A DNA stretch of 64,000 nucleotides from Pantoea vagans. GTDB taxonomy: Bacteria > Pseudomonadota > Gammaproteobacteria > Enterobacterales > Enterobacteriaceae. Positions within the stretch are counted from its first letter, which is position 1; each line of letters starts with the position of its first letter. The stretch is from NCBI RefSeq assembly GCF_004792415.1, contig NZ_CP038853.1, positions 2,232,001 to 2,296,000 of the forward strand. The letters are read 5' to 3'. The notes below the pieces were generated by a model that saw nothing but the letters and a program-made list of their open reading frames with translations, was not told where the DNA came from and ran no database searches. The translations under genes and the position numbers were made by a program. Of this stretch, positions 49,263 through 61,174 are shown piece by piece.

Positions 49263-49276
49263 GTTGAATCGTTAAA
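49263..49276 (+). promoter_or_regulatory. Cra (FruR) site upstream of ppsA
   Basis: GTTGAATCGTTAAA matches 13 of 14 positions of the Cra consensus. Its place about 90 bases before ppsA fits the known activation of ppsA by Cra. Confidence 0.75.
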
Positions 49277-49321
49277 GCAGAATTTCAGCCGCAGTTTCGG
49301 AATTGTGAGCGGATTATTTTG

Positions 49322-49417
49322 CTGTTGCGCAAAGTCGCTAATTTTCGCTAACTGACTGATGTGACAGTAAATGGCAGATTTTCAGCCACTTAAGCATTCT
49401 GTTTTGTTGCGCAACAG
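49322..49417. repeat. Inverted repeat around TTGCGCAA between ppsA and ppsR
   Basis: CTGTTGCGCAA (49322-49332) recurs in opposite orientation at 49407-49417, 74 bases away. Both copies contain the palindrome TTGCGCAA. Confidence 0.5.
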
Positions 49418-49612
49418 ACGCAGGGCTATTTGTAGCCCGATTGCGGTTTGAAAAGAATTCCGGCGACTCGAAACGCCTTTTCATTTTTATTAGCGTGATG
49501 AAACTGCAGACAAATAATCCGGACAGACATTCCAGAAATTAAAATCAGAGATGATTTATTAAGTCGCATCGCTCATGCTGATGGCTCACTCCTGGCTGAG
49601 GCTGAATTCATT

Positions 49613-50440
49613 ATGACAACTGACAGAAGCGTTTTTTATATCTCCGATGGCACAGCGATTACAGCTGAAGTCCTGGGCCATGCGGTGCTGTCGCAGTTTC
49701 CGGTCAATATCACCAGCCTGACGTTGCCATTTGTGGAAAACGTCCAGCGGGCGCTGGCGGTTAAAGCCCAGATAAACGCGCTCTATCAGCAGAGCGGCGT
49801 GCGGCCGCTGGTGTTCTTCTCCATTGTCACGCCAGAGGTGCGAGACATTATCGTGCAGAGTGAGGGGTTTTGTCAGGATATCGTGCAGGCGCTGGTGGCT
49901 CCCCTTCAGCAGGAGCTGGGCTTATCGCCTGCGCCGGTGGCACACCGCACCCACGGACTGGACGCCAGTAATCTGGGGAAATATGACGCACGTATTGCGG
50001 CGATCGATTACGCCCTGGCGCATGATGACGGCATCTCGCTGCGCGGGCTGGAAGATGCGCAGGTTATTCTGTTAGGCGTTTCGCGCTGTGGCAAAACACC
50101 CACCAGCCTCTATCTGGCGATGCAGTTTGGTATTCGTGCCGCCAACTACCCCTTTATTGCCGACGATATGGATAATCTCAAACTGCCGCCCGCGCTGCGC
50201 GCCCATCAGAATAAACTGTTCGGGCTGACCATCGATCCGGAACGGCTGGCAGCGATACGGCAGGAACGGGCGGAAAATACCCGCTACGCCTCAATGCGTC
50301 AGTGCCGGCTGGAAGTAGGCGAAGTCGAAGCGCTGTTTCGTACCCATCAGATCCGCTATCTCAACAGCACTAACTACTCGGTCGAAGAGATTGCCACCAA
50401 AATTCTCGACATCATGGGCCTGACGCGCCGTATGTACTGA
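49613..50440 (+). CDS. ppsR: PEP synthase regulatory protein PpsR (275 aa)
   Basis: Bifunctional ADP-dependent kinase and Pi-dependent phosphatase that inactivates and reactivates PpsA by threonine phosphorylation. P-loop GVSRCGKT near 154-161 and family blocks [19 protein letters not shown] and [29 protein letters not shown]. Divergent from its target ppsA. Confidence 0.97.
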   Translation: MTTDRSVFYISDGTAITAEVLGHAVLSQFPVNITSLTLPFVENVQRALAVKAQINALYQQSGVRPLVFFSIVTPEVRDIIVQSEGFCQDIVQALVAPLQQELGLSPAPVAHRTHGLDASNLGKYDARIAAIDYALAHDDGISLRGLEDAQVILLGVSRCGKTPTSLYLAMQFGIRAANYPFIADDMDNLKLPPALRAHQNKLFGLTIDPERLAAIRQERAENTRYASMRQCRLEVGEVEALFRTHQIRYLNSTNYSVEEIATKILDIMGLTRRMY

Positions 50441-50591
50441 AGGGGAATCGGATTGAAGATGTAAAGCGCCGCTGCCGTGGGTTTTGATTTCATTATCAAA
50501 TCACGGGTTGAATTCGCAGACTAATGGTTTATTGTGACCACCATCACTTCCCGGTATTTCACCGCTGCGAAGAACCGTTTTCGAGAAACTC

Positions 50592-51638
50592 ATGAACAAA
50601 ACCGACGAACTGCGTACCGCACGCATTGGTAGTCTGATTACCCCCGCCAGTCTGGCGGCTGAACATCCTGTCTCCGCGGCGATTGCCGACAACGTCACCG
50701 CTGCCCGTAAACGTATCGCCCGTATATTGACGGGTGAAGATCCCCGCCTGCTGGTGGTGATCGGGCCCTGCTCGCTGCACGAGCCGAAAGCAGCCCTGGA
50801 ATATGCCGCGCGTCTGAACGCGTTACGCAGCCGCTATGAAGATCGGCTGGAGATTGTGATGCGTGCCTACTTCGAGAAGCCTCGCACCGTCGTAGGCTGG
50901 AAAGGACTAATTTCCGATCCGGACCTGGATGGCAGTTACGATGTGAACCGGGGTATCGGCATCGCCCGCAAGCTGCTGATTGATATCAACGCGCTGGGCC
51001 TGCCCACCGCCACAGAATTTCTGGATATGGTGATCGGCCAGTTTATTGCTGACCTCATCAGCTGGGGCGCGATTGGCGCACGTACCACCGAAAGCCAGAT
51101 CCACCGCGAAATGGCCTCAGCCCTCTCCTGCCCGGTCGGCTTTAAAAACGGCACCGATGGAAACGTGCAGATCGCGGTGGATGCGATTCGCGCCGCACGC
51201 GCCAGCCATATGTTCCTGTCGCCGGATAAACTGGGCCAGATGACTATCTACCAGACCAGTGGCAACCCGCATGGTCATGTGATCCTGCGAGGCGGTAAAC
51301 AGCCTAACTATCATGCCAGCGATGTCGCCGCCGCCGCGGAAAGTCTGGCGGCCTTTAATCTGCCGCAGCAGCTGGTTATCGACTTCAGCCACGGCAACTG
51401 TCTGAAGCAGCATCGTCGTCAGATGGATGTGGCGGCAGAGGTAGCTGAGCAGATTAAATCAGGATCGCGGGCCGTTGCCGGTGTAATGATTGAAAGCTTC
51501 CTGGAAGAAGGCAATCAGAAAGTGGTAAGCGGTGAACCGCTGGTTTATGGCCAGTCGATTACCGATCCCTGCCTCGGCTGGCAGGAGAGCGAACAGGTGC
51601 TCGCCCTGCTGGCCGAGGCGGTTTCTCACCGCCTCTGA
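50592..51638 (+). CDS. aroH: DAHP synthase, Trp-sensitive AroH (348 aa)
   Basis: First step of the shikimate pathway, from PEP and erythrose-4-phosphate. Conserved IGPCSLHEPKAALEYA, EKPRTVVGWKGLISDPDLDGSYDVNRG, GAIGARTTESQIHREMASALSCPVGFKNGT and DFSHGNCLKQHRRQ. N-terminus MNKTDELRTARIGSLITPA and length match E. coli AroH more than AroF or AroG. No clear TrpR operator is visible upstream, so feedback control at the gene level is uncertain. Confidence 0.93.
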   Translation: MNKTDELRTARIGSLITPASLAAEHPVSAAIADNVTAARKRIARILTGEDPRLLVVIGPCSLHEPKAALEYAARLNALRSRYEDRLEIVMRAYFEKPRTVVGWKGLISDPDLDGSYDVNRGIGIARKLLIDINALGLPTATEFLDMVIGQFIADLISWGAIGARTTESQIHREMASALSCPVGFKNGTDGNVQIAVDAIRAARASHMFLSPDKLGQMTIYQTSGNPHGHVILRGGKQPNYHASDVAAAAESLAAFNLPQQLVIDFSHGNCLKQHRRQMDVAAEVAEQIKSGSRAVAGVMIESFLEEGNQKVVSGEPLVYGQSITDPCLGWQESEQVLALLAEAVSHRL

Positions 51639-51646
51639 GTCTTTAT
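51615..51646 (+). terminator. Hairpin at the end of aroH
   Basis: A 7-bp stem (51615-51621 with 51629-51635) lies inside the last codons of aroH and is followed by a short T-rich run. The selO stop is at 51646, so it may serve both convergent genes. Confidence 0.5.
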
Positions 51647-53097
51647 TAGCTGGAGCAGCTCACCTCTAAGGTTTTGCCCCAGTCTGGCGGCCGCTGACGA
51701 TACTCAGCGGCTGTCTGATCACTGAAGGGCTGCTGTAACGCCTGATGCAGACGGGCCAGCGCCCCCTGTTCTCCCCGCTCCGCCTCTTCAATCGCCTGCT
51801 GCGCCAGATAGTTGCGCAAAATCACCGCCGGATTCGCCGCCTTCATCACAGCCTGACGCTCCGCATCGCTAACCTGCTCATCCACGAGACGATTGCGGTA
51901 GCGCTGATACCAGCCATCAAACGCCTCACGATCGATGAACTCGTCGCGCAGCGGTGAGCGGCTTTCAGCCTGTTGGGTTTCACTCAGCAGCCGGAACGTC
52001 AGGGTGTAATCACTGTGCTCCTGCGTCATCAGCGCCAGCAGATCGGTCAGAATCTGATTGTCGCTGCTCTGCTGCGTCAGCAGACCCAGCTTCGCCCGCA
52101 TCCTCTCACCCCAGACCCGCATCAGTTCAGGTTCATAGGCGCTCAGCGCCGTTCGCAACTGCTCAGTGGTCAGCAGACCCGACAGCGCATGCGCCAGCCG
52201 GTTAAGATTCCACATGCCAATCATCGGCTGATTTTCAAAGCTGTAGCGCCCCTGATAGTCGCTGTGATTGCAGATGAAGTCAGGCTGATAATCATCCAGA
52301 AAACCAAACGGGCCATAGTCGATGGTCAGGCCAAGAATCGACATATTGTCAGTATTCATGACGCCATGCGCGAAGCCCACGCTCTGCCATAACGCAATCA
52401 GGCGCGCGGTGCGTAACACAATGTCGGTAAACCACTGTTGATAGCGGTCCGCTTCCTCTTCCAGATGCGGCCAGTGATGACGAATGGCGTAGTCGGCCAG
52501 CTGCTGCACTTTCTCCTGCTGCTGGCTGTAAAAAAAATGCTCAAAATGACCGAAACGCAGGTGGCTCGGTGAAATGCGCATCAGCATCGCGCCACGCTCA
52601 GTAGTTTCGCGGTAGACCGGCTCATCGCCTATCGACAGGGTCAGTGCGCGCGTGGTGGGGATACCCAGATGGTGCAGCGCTTCCGAGGCGAGAAACTCAC
52701 GGACGCTGGAACGGATCACGGCACGACCATCGCCCATGCGGGAATAAGGCGTCAGGCCTGCACCCTTGAGATGCCAGTCAAGTTTGCTGCCATCATCCAG
52801 ACGCTGTTCACCCAGCAGGATACCGCGCCCGTCACCGAGCTGACCCGCCCAGACACCAAACTGATGGCCACTGTAGACCTGCGCCAGTGGCTGCATGCCG
52901 GGCAGCAGTGCCTCACCGTGCCAGACATCGTGACCGTGACCTTCAAAGAGCGCGCTATCGAGCCCCATTGAGGTTGCAAGCGGTGCGTTGTGATACAGCA
53001 GGCGTCCGCCTGCCAGCGGCGTGGGGTTCAGCGCGGTATAACACCCGGTCAGCTCACGGAACCAGGTGTTGTCAAAAGAGGCCTTGCCTGCGGACAT
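51646..53097 (-). CDS. selO: Protein adenylyltransferase SelO (483 aa)
   Basis: Pseudokinase-fold AMPylase (former YdiU/UPF0061) that transfers AMP to redox proteins. Core blocks [83 protein letters not shown] lies five bases before ATG 53097; the frame opens four codons earlier. The C-terminus ends CSS, as in E. coli; the motif is Cys where animal SelO has Sec. hemP, present between aroH and this gene in E. coli, is missing. Confidence 0.96.
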   Translation of the reverse strand: MSAGKASFDNTWFRELTGCYTALNPTPLAGGRLLYHNAPLATSMGLDSALFEGHGHDVWHGEALLPGMQPLAQVYSGHQFGVWAGQLGDGRGILLGEQRLDDGSKLDWHLKGAGLTPYSRMGDGRAVIRSSVREFLASEALHHLGIPTTRALTLSIGDEPVYRETTERGAMLMRISPSHLRFGHFEHFFYSQQQEKVQQLADYAIRHHWPHLEEEADRYQQWFTDIVLRTARLIALWQSVGFAHGVMNTDNMSILGLTIDYGPFGFLDDYQPDFICNHSDYQGRYSFENQPMIGMWNLNRLAHALSGLLTTEQLRTALSAYEPELMRVWGERMRAKLGLLTQQSSDNQILTDLLALMTQEHSDYTLTFRLLSETQQAESRSPLRDEFIDREAFDGWYQRYRNRLVDEQVSDAERQAVMKAANPAVILRNYLAQQAIEEAERGEQGALARLHQALQQPFSDQTAAEYRQRPPDWGKTLEVSCSS

Positions 53098-53176
53098 TGT
53101 TTCTCCCATGCGATACTCAGCGATACGTAGGTTAGTCCTTTAGTGTAACGCTGATAGCAGGGATTAACAGGTTCTG

Positions 53177-53923
53177 TCAGCCGGGATGCTGAGAGGAAGG
53201 CATGCGCTCGTCGGCACAGAGCAGTGAACGCAGTGCGTCAGATTTTACCACCGGGAAGAGCGCACCCTGAAAATCGGTACCATTCAGCTGGCTGACTTTA
53301 TCGAACAGCACTTCGTCATCAATGCCGCAAATAATCAACCGGTCACAATGGGCGCGGAAATTATCAATAATGCTCTGAATAAATGGCACAAATGAAGCGC
53401 GTTTTGCCAGCGAGTGAATAAACTCTTTATCCAGACAGATGCAGCTGAATAAATTATCGTAGACCGCATTAGAGGGTGTTTTGCCCGCGCCAAAATGAGA
53501 AAGCGCTAAATTAAACTCAGCATGCAGGCTCGCCAGCAGCGGATTATTCTTGCCCAGTTTGAGTTGCGGAAACGTTTCAGTGATATTCAACAGAATGAAG
53601 GGAAGCTGTTTTATTTTGCGCATGACTAATTCACTGGCAAGCAGCGTCCGGGCCATGCCTTCATCAATACGGATAAAGGCTGACACGGAATGCGCTTCAA
53701 ATAATCCGCGATTCTGCTCCAGCAATCCAATCTGGCTTTGCAGCAGGCGTAACTGCTGCGACTCATCAAGCTGGGGAAGCAGCAGATCCTGAGGCAGGGT
53801 GATGGGCGCACTTTCATGCACAAACTGCGTTACCAGCTCGACAGCGGTCAACCGTCCGTCAACATCACAGACAGGATAAAACCAGATTTCCGACTGATAG
53901 TCGGCCGAGAGATGAATTTTCAT
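53177..53923 (-). CDS. ydiV: Degenerate EAL protein YdiV, anti-FlhDC factor (248 aa)
   Basis: EAL-fold protein that does not hydrolyse c-di-GMP; in E. coli and Salmonella it binds FlhD and represses flagellar genes. Active-site losses are visible: ELVTQF for EALLR, LSHFGAG for DDFGAG, ICLDKE for KID, CGIDDE for EGVE. Length and position beside nlpC match. The C-terminal 20 residues are Ser/Pro-rich. Confidence 0.9.
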   Translation of the reverse strand: MKIHLSADYQSEIWFYPVCDVDGRLTAVELVTQFVHESAPITLPQDLLLPQLDESQQLRLLQSQIGLLEQNRGLFEAHSVSAFIRIDEGMARTLLASELVMRKIKQLPFILLNITETFPQLKLGKNNPLLASLHAEFNLALSHFGAGKTPSNAVYDNLFSCICLDKEFIHSLAKRASFVPFIQSIIDNFRAHCDRLIICGIDDEVLFDKVSQLNGTDFQGALFPVVKSDALRSLLCADERMPSSQHPG

Positions 53924-54217
53924 TTTAATGCCAGAATATGCGGCGATAGGGATATCGTATAGGAATGGTCAGCCGCAGGCAATAGTGCCAAATCATTGAA
54001 GAGACGACCTTCTTTACGCTTCCATTGCCGTTTGGCAACAGCCGAACACGCTTAAGCCAAATAGTAGTGATAAAACACCGGTTATTAGTGGAATAAAATC
54101 AGCGATTATTCTGTTTATTAAAATCCCCGCCCTAAACGTTCATTTAAAATAAAACTTTTACTCGTTGTTTTAACTCTATTTAAAATTGGACTTAAGTCTG
54201 ATTTCGCGAAGCTGCTG
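53924..54217. other. ydiV-nlpC intergenic region
   Basis: 294 AT-rich bases downstream of nlpC and upstream of ydiV. I see no small ORF with a ribosome site, no strong hairpin and no repeat; it presumably contains the ydiV promoter. Confidence 0.4.
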
Positions 54218-54676
54218 TTAAATACGGCGAGCCTGCCAGAACACTTTTCGCCAGTAGACATTGTCGAGTGAGGAGCGAATGACGCCCTGACTGGTCGAGG
54301 CGTGGATAAAAGCATTATCGGTATCATAGATGCCCACATGCAGGCCATTTTCACCGCGTCCGGTTTTGAAAAAGACCAGATCGCCTGGCAGCAGTTCATC
54401 TTTGCTGATGCGGGTGCCAATATCGCTTTGGGCTGAGGTGGTGCGCGGCAGTTGCAGTGCAAATTTATCGCGGAAGGTCAGATAGACAAAGCCGGAGCAA
54501 TCAACGCCGTTACGACTCATGCCGCCATAACGATAAGGCGTACCGCGCCAGTGACCGAGCTGATCGTTCAGTTCCGCTATCACGGTGATTGAATCGGAAA
54601 GACGGCCATTAATCGGCGGGGCGTGATGACTGCATCCCGTCAGCAGCAGAACTAAAATCAGCAAACCCAGGCGCAT
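54218..54676 (-). CDS. nlpC: NlpC/P60 lipoprotein NlpC (152 aa)
   Basis: Outer-membrane-anchored peptidoglycan endopeptidase homologue. Lipobox LLTGC with Cys15; catalytic Cys60 in GVDCSGFVYL, His in NGLHVGIYD and FIHAST. AAGGA nine bases before ATG 54676 fixes the start; a TTG two codons earlier is unlikely. It follows the btu cluster as in E. coli. Confidence 0.95.
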   Translation of the reverse strand: MRLGLLILVLLLTGCSHHAPPINGRLSDSITVIAELNDQLGHWRGTPYRYGGMSRNGVDCSGFVYLTFRDKFALQLPRTTSAQSDIGTRISKDELLPGDLVFFKTGRGENGLHVGIYDTDNAFIHASTSQGVIRSSLDNVYWRKVFWQARRI

Positions 54677-54744
54677 CGCCAAATGTCCTTATCAGAAGTT
54701 GCAACCGGCATAATGTAGCGGTAAAGCCCGCCAGGTAGCAAGTG

Positions 54745-55494
54745 TCAGGGCAGAACGGTCAGCAGCGTGCGTCCTTCAAGTTCAATCTGCCGGAAAGCAA
54801 TCTGGTAGAGCGGTGTCAGGCGCTGCGGCGTCAGAACCTCTGAAGGTTCGCCCTGCGCGATCACCTGCCCGCTATCCATCAGCCAGACCCTGTCTGCCTG
54901 CTGCAGGCTGTGGTTAAGATCGTGACTGCTGGCGACAACACTAACACCCGACGCACACAGCGCCGCAATCAGATCGTCCACCGCTTTTTGCTGGCCGATA
55001 TCCAGCGCCGTCAACGGCTCATCAAGAATCAGCAGCCGCCCGCAGGGGTTGATGTGAGGATCGATCTGAGCACAGACGGCTGCCAGCCGGACGCGCTGCC
55101 ATTCCCCGCCGGAGAGCCGGGTCAGTGAACGCGATAACTTATCCTGCAGCTGAAGCCGCTGCAGCAGCATGCTGAGACAGGCATCGGCCTGTGGCCCCAC
55201 CGGTTTCAGGTGCAGACGCAGATAGTGCCAGACCGGCATCTGACTCAGTGGGGCCTGCTGCTGTGGCAGCCAGCCGCGCACCCTTGACAGTGCCGCGCCG
55301 TTCCAGTTACTCAGCGGCTGTTCATCCAGCAACACCCTGCCGGAGGCGGATTGCAGCCCCGCAATGACACTCAGTAAGGTGCTTTTACCGGCTCCGTTCG
55401 GGCCTGCAATGTGCAGCAGCTGACCGGCGGCAAGCTCGCCGGTCAGTGGCAGCAGCCGTCCGGGGACGGCGGACTGTTGCAGGCGCAACAGCAT
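54745..55494 (-). CDS. btuD: Vitamin B12 ABC transporter ATPase BtuD (249 aa)
   Basis: Powers B12 import through BtuC. Walker A GPNGAGKST at 31-39, signature LSGGEWQRV, Walker B LILDEPLTALD. Its start follows the btuE stop directly. The B12-binding protein BtuF is not in this window. Confidence 0.96.
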   Translation of the reverse strand: MLLRLQQSAVPGRLLPLTGELAAGQLLHIAGPNGAGKSTLLSVIAGLQSASGRVLLDEQPLSNWNGAALSRVRGWLPQQQAPLSQMPVWHYLRLHLKPVGPQADACLSMLLQRLQLQDKLSRSLTRLSGGEWQRVRLAAVCAQIDPHINPCGRLLILDEPLTALDIGQQKAVDDLIAALCASGVSVVASSHDLNHSLQQADRVWLMDSGQVIAQGEPSEVLTPQRLTPLYQIAFRQIELEGRTLLTVLP

Positions 55495-56040
55495 CTATTT
55501 TGCCAGCGCCTGTTTAATCGTTTCCAGAATGATGGGATCTTCCGGCGTCATGTCAGGTGCAAAACGCTGGATCACACTGCCGTCACGGCCAATCAGGAAC
55601 TTTTCAAAGTTCCACAGGATGTCGCCCTGCTCTTTTGGCGCGCGCCCTTTACTCTCCATACGCTCGTAAAAACCGCTGCCTTCCGGACGCACCGCGTCAG
55701 GCCGGGCCGCAATCAGCTGCGCATAGAGCGGATGCCGCGCCGGGCCATTAACCTCGGTTTTGGCAAACAGCGGGAACGTTACGCCATAGGTGGTACTGCA
55801 GAAAGTTTTGATCTCCTCACTGCTGCCCGGTTCCTGCTCCAGAAACTGATTGCAGGGGAAGCCGAGGACGCTGAAGCCCTGATCCTGCCAGGCTTTCTGC
55901 AGATTCTCCAGCTCTTCGTATTGCGGCGTCAGGCCACATTTCGAGGCAACGTTGACGACCAGCAGGACTTTGCCCTGCCACTGTGACAGCGTGGTTTTTT
56001 CCCCGTCGAGCGTAACCAGTTCAGTCTCATAAATGTTCAT
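55495..56040 (-). CDS. btuE: Glutathione/thioredoxin peroxidase BtuE (181 aa)
   Basis: Non-specific thiol peroxidase, named for its location and not needed for B12 import. Peroxidatic Cys35 in ASKCGLTPQYEEL; supporting Gln in CNQFLEQEPG and Trp in WNFEKFLI. No UGA codon is present, so this is the Cys form. Confidence 0.95.
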   Translation of the reverse strand: MNIYETELVTLDGEKTTLSQWQGKVLLVVNVASKCGLTPQYEELENLQKAWQDQGFSVLGFPCNQFLEQEPGSSEEIKTFCSTTYGVTFPLFAKTEVNGPARHPLYAQLIAARPDAVRPEGSGFYERMESKGRAPKEQGDILWNFEKFLIGRDGSVIQRFAPDMTPEDPIILETIKQALAK

Positions 56041-56090
56041 GCTTTTTCCTGTAATGGATGCGGTTGTGGATGCAGAGCAGCCAGCCGAAG

Positions 56091-57074
56091 CTAGCGCGAA
56101 GATTTCACAAGTAAAATAATAAACAGTGGCGCGCCCAGTGTCGCCGTCACGACGCCTATCGGCAACTCCGCTGACGTCAGTGCCAGACGTGCTACGATAT
56201 CAGCGGCCAGAAGCACCGCTGCGCCCGCCAGCGCCGATGCCGGCAGCAGATAGCGATGATCGCTGATGCCGCTCAGACGCAGCAGATGCGGGATAACCAG
56301 CCCGACAAAGCCAATGGCGCCAGCTATCGCGACGCTGATGCCCACCAGCCAGCCCATCGCCAGCACCAGCAGGTTACGCCAGAAGAAAAGTGACAGCCCG
56401 AGCTGACGGGCGGACGTCTCGCCCAGAGCCAGCAGATTGAGAATCGGCCCGGTCGCCCCCAGCGCGAGCATCACCGGCAGCAGTGCCAGCATCATCCAGC
56501 CATAGCGCCAGTCAATGCCGCTGAATCCCCCCATCATCCAGTACATCAGCTGACGCAGATCGAGACTGGTGCTGAAGTAGACCGCCCAGGTCATGATGGC
56601 ACTGCAGATAATCCCCAGCGCCACGCCAGTCAGCAACAGCCGGGTGACCGAGAGCTGACGATGGGCAAAATGCAGCAGGATTAGCGTAATTATCAGCGCA
56701 CCGGCCATCGCCGCCAGCCCCAGACTCCACAGCGAGCCGCTGCCTAGCAGAACGCCGAGCACCAGGCCGATACCCGCGCCGTTCGAAACGCCGAGCAGAC
56801 CTGGCTCCGCCAGCGGATTGGTAAACAGCGCCTGCATCACCACGCCGCATACCGCCAGCGACGCCCCCACCAGGACGACCGCCAGACTGCGGGGCAGCCG
56901 CAACTGCCAGACAAAGAGCTGTCCGCTATCGCTGAACCACGCAGAGGGCGCGATCCAGCTGTCCCCGGCACAGAGGCTGAGACAGAGCAGTGCAGAGAGC
57001 ATAAGGGCGAGCGCAATCAGCCATTTCTGGCCGCGTTGATCGGCCTGGCGCGCGAACGTATCGAGCAGAGACAT
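56091..57074 (-). CDS. btuC: Vitamin B12 ABC transporter permease BtuC (327 aa)
   Basis: FecCD-type permease with about ten hydrophobic helices. Family blocks [31 protein letters not shown] and [18 protein letters not shown] (ATPase contact loop). First gene of btuCED, after ihfA. Confidence 0.95.
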   Translation of the reverse strand: MSLLDTFARQADQRGQKWLIALALMLSALLCLSLCAGDSWIAPSAWFSDSGQLFVWQLRLPRSLAVVLVGASLAVCGVVMQALFTNPLAEPGLLGVSNGAGIGLVLGVLLGSGSLWSLGLAAMAGALIITLILLHFAHRQLSVTRLLLTGVALGIICSAIMTWAVYFSTSLDLRQLMYWMMGGFSGIDWRYGWMMLALLPVMLALGATGPILNLLALGETSARQLGLSLFFWRNLLVLAMGWLVGISVAIAGAIGFVGLVIPHLLRLSGISDHRYLLPASALAGAAVLLAADIVARLALTSAELPIGVVTATLGAPLFIILLVKSSR

Positions 57075-57213
57075 AAGCGGGATTAGCTGGGAAAACAGTG
57101 ATTTGATTGTAGAGGGATTGGTGAAAAAAGAAAGGCTGATGAGGCGGTCTGCACCGGGATGACGTGAACATTAACGAGCACAGGAAGCAGAATCCCTGTT
57201 TAACAGAACCATG

Positions 57214-57240
57214 AAAAAAGGCCGCTTTCGCGGCCTTTTT
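57214..57240 (-). terminator. ihfA terminator
   Basis: 6-bp stem (57220-57225 with 57230-57235) flanked by A and T runs, directly after ihfA on the minus strand. Confidence 0.88.
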
Positions 57241-57253
57241 GAAACGCTGAAAT

Positions 57254-57556
57254 TCAGTCAGTCTCTTTGGGTGTAGCGTTCTCTACGCGGCTTTTCAGCT
57301 TCTGTCCTGGACGGAACGTTACTACGCGACGCGCAGTAATCGGAATATCTTCACCCGTTTTCGGGTTTCTGCCAGGACGCTGGTTCTTGTCACGCAGGTC
57401 AAAATTACCAAACCCAGACAGTTTTACCTGTTCTCCATTTTCCAAAGCGCGACGTACCTCTTCGAAAAACAGCTCTACTAACTCTTTGGCATCGCGTTTG
57501 CTCAGCCCGAGTTTCTCAAACAGGTACTCTGACATCTCAGCTTTTGTAAGCGCCAT
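57254..57556 (-). CDS. ihfA: Integration host factor alpha subunit (100 aa)
   Basis: DNA-bending nucleoid protein that pairs with IhfB. Intercalating Pro65 in GRNPKTGE, N-terminal helix pair [38 protein letters not shown], and the arm region [27 protein letters not shown]. The start lies four bases after the pheT stop; both belong to the pheMST-ihfA operon. Confidence 0.99.
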
Positions 57557-57560
57557 AGGT

Positions 57561-59948
57561 TCAATCCCTCAAGGTTGCCTGGAATCGCTCTTTTAATGCC
57601 GCAACGCATTTGCCAACGGTCGCGGCAATCTCCTCTTCTTCGAGTGTCCGGCTGGTATCCTGCAAAATCAGGCTGATTGCGAGGCTCTTGTAGCCCTCAG
57701 AAACGCCCTTACCGCGGTACACGTCAAACAAGTTTACGCCAACTACCTGATTTACGCCAACTTTCTTACACTCCGCAATGATATCTGCTGCAGGGACGTT
57801 TTCAGCCACTACAACGGCAATATCACGGCGGTTCGCCGGGAAGCGAGAAATCTCGCGCGCGTCAGGCAGGACGCGGTCTGCGACCTTATTCCAAAGCAGT
57901 TCAAAGACTAAGGTGCGGCCATTGAGATCAAGCTTACGTTCCAGCTCAGGATGTACAACGCCGATAAATCCGATATGTTCATTACGCAAATAAATCGCCG
58001 CGCTCTGTCCTGGATGCAACGCCGGATTCGCCTCAGCCCGGAAGCTAATCTCATCCAGTTTGCCGGTTAAATCGAGCAGCGACTCTAAATCGCCTTTCAA
58101 ATCATAGAAGTCAACTGTCTGACGCGCCAGATCCCAGTGCTCTTCAACGCGGTTGCCGCTGATGACGCCAGCCAGCATAAGATCCTGACGGATACCTAAA
58201 TCCGCCTGCGTATCTGGCACAAAGCGTAAGCCGCTCTCGAACAGACGTACACGGCTCTGCTGACGGTTCTGGTTGTAGACCACCGCACTGAGCAGACCGG
58301 TCCAGAGTGACAGACGCATGGTCGACATATCACTGGAGATCGGGCTTGGCAGTAACAGCGCCTCTTCACCCGGATGCAGCAGCTGCTGGATTTTCGGATC
58401 GACGAAGCTATAGGTAATCGCTTCCTGATAACCTTTATCCACCAGCAGGTTTTTGGCGCGTTTCAGCGACAGATTCGCTTCACGGTGACGGGTCATGACC
58501 AGACCGGCCTGAACAGGCACATCAGGAATATTGTTGTAGCCATAAATACGGGCCACTTCTTCGACCAGATCTTCTTCAATGGCCATATCGAAGCGCCAGC
58601 TCGGCGCGACGGCCTGCCACTGCCCCTCACCTGCCGTCACGTCACAGCCGAGACGCGTCAGAATGTCGGTAACCTGCTCATCCGCAATCACGTGACCAAT
58701 CAGACGGTCCAGCTTTTCGCGACGCAGCGTAATGGTCGCCGGGACAGGCAGGGCTGCCTGATGGGTCTGATCGATGATCGGGCCTGCTTCACCGCCGCAG
58801 ATGGACAGCAGCAGCTGGGTAGCACGCTCCAGCGCGGTATGTTGCAGCGCCGGGTCAACGCCACGCTCGTAGCGATGAGACGCGTCGGTATGCAGACCGT
58901 GACGACGGGCGCGGCCGGTGATAGAGAGCGGATCAAAGTAAGCGCACTCGAACAGGATGTTCTGCGTTTCGCCGTTCACACCCGAATGTTCGCCACCAAA
59001 GATACCGGCCATCGCCAGCGCTTTCTGATGATCGGCGATCACTAAAGTATCACTCTGCAGGGTGGCTTCAGTGCCATCCAGCAGCGTCAGCTTTTCGCCC
59101 TCTTTCGCCATGCGCACCACGATACCGCCATCAATACGGTCAAGGTCGAAGGCGTGCATTGGCTGACCCAGCTCCAGCAGAACGTAGTTGGTGATATCGA
59201 CGACCGGATCGATAGAGCGAATGCCGCAGCGACGCAGCTTCTCTTTCATCCACAGTGGCGTAGCTGCCTTAACGTTAATTCCTTTCACGACACGGCCCAG
59301 ATAGCGCGGACAGGCTTCTGGCGCGTCAATCTGAATCGGGAACGTGTCGTTAAGCGTCGCCGCAACCGGCTGCATCTCCGGCACGTTCAGGGGCAGACCG
59401 TTGAGCACGGCAACATCACGGGCGATACCGATCAGACCCAGACAGTCAGCGCGGTTAGGCGTGACGCTGATTTCGATGGTGTTGTCGTCCAGCTGCAGAT
59501 AAGCACGGATATCGGTGCCAACGGGCGCGTCAGAAGGCAGTTCGATAATACCGTTGTGATCGTCGGAAATACCCAGCTCGGAGAACGAGCAGAGCATCCC
59601 TTCAGAGGGCTCGCCACGCAGTTTAGCCGCTTTGATTTTGAAATCACCGGGCAGCACAGCGCCGACGGTCGCGACGGCAACTTTCAGTCCCTGACGGCAG
59701 TTCGGCGCGCCACAGACGATATCCAGCAGGCGATCGCCACCGACGTTGATTTTGGTGACACGCAGCTTGTCGGCATTGGGGTGCTGACCGCACTCAACGA
59801 CTTCACCAACCACAACGCCGTGGAACGCACCGGCGACGGCATCAACGCCGTCCACTTCCAGACCGGCCATGGTGATTTGTTCAGACAGCGCAGCGCTGTC
59901 CAGGGCTGGATTTACCCATTCGCGTAACCAGAGTTCACTGAATTTCAT
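57561..59948 (-). CDS. pheT: Phenylalanyl-tRNA synthetase beta subunit (795 aa)
   Basis: Large subunit of the alpha2-beta2 enzyme; binds tRNA and edits Tyr-tRNA(Phe). N-terminal tRNA-binding domain, B3/B4 editing domain ([22 protein letters not shown]), B5 ([10 protein letters not shown]), and C-terminal ferredoxin-like anticodon domain ([23 protein letters not shown]). Fourteen bases separate it from pheS. Confidence 0.99.
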
Positions 59949-59962
59949 TGGATATCCTGCCC

Positions 59963-60964
<1,002 letters not shown>

Positions 60965-61017
60965 TCAGGCTGGTCAGTTCTCGTTGGGACCTGCCGGTCC
61001 AATATGCTAGCGCCAGA

Positions 61018-61047
61018 AACAAAAAAGCCTCCACGAGGGAGGCTTTT
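61018..61047 (-). terminator. Attenuator of the pheST operon
   Basis: 7-bp stem (61026-61032 with 61038-61044) with a T6 run on the minus strand, between the pheM stop and pheS. It is the termination arm of Phe-dependent attenuation. Confidence 0.9.
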
Positions 61048-61093
61048 AGCGCGATTTTTCGTTTCTTCTCTTATGCGCAAAAGCCCCCGAATG

Positions 61094-61138
61094 TCAGGCG
61101 CTAAAGTAAAAAAAGAAACGGAAAATAGCAGCATTCAT
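61094..61138 (-). CDS. pheM: pheST leader peptide PheM (14 aa)
   Basis: Reads MNAAIFRFFFYFSA and stop, with five Phe in 14 residues, almost identical to E. coli PheM. Ribosome stalling at the Phe codons when Phe-tRNA is scarce favours the antiterminator and lets transcription reach pheST. Confidence 0.97.
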   Translation of the reverse strand: MNAAIFRFFFYFSA

Positions 61139-61174
61139 GCTTGCGGTTACCTTGTCATGCGATACAGGGGGTCT

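Larger units (their letters stand above)
49176..49612. other. ppsA-ppsR divergent regulatory region
   Basis: 437 bases without a gene. It holds a Cra-like box (49263-49276) and an 11-base inverted repeat, CTGTTGCGCAA at 49322-49332 and its complement at 49407-49417. TCGCTAA is repeated twice between 49335 and 49351. No small ORF stands out. Confidence 0.6.

Noticed and set aside
50441..50591. TrpR operator upstream of aroH
   Set aside because: No stretch resembles the CTAGTTNACTAG core; only an imperfect hairpin (50475-50506) is visible.
55495..56040. Selenoprotein form of BtuE
   Set aside because: The peroxidatic residue is encoded as Cys and there is no in-frame UGA.
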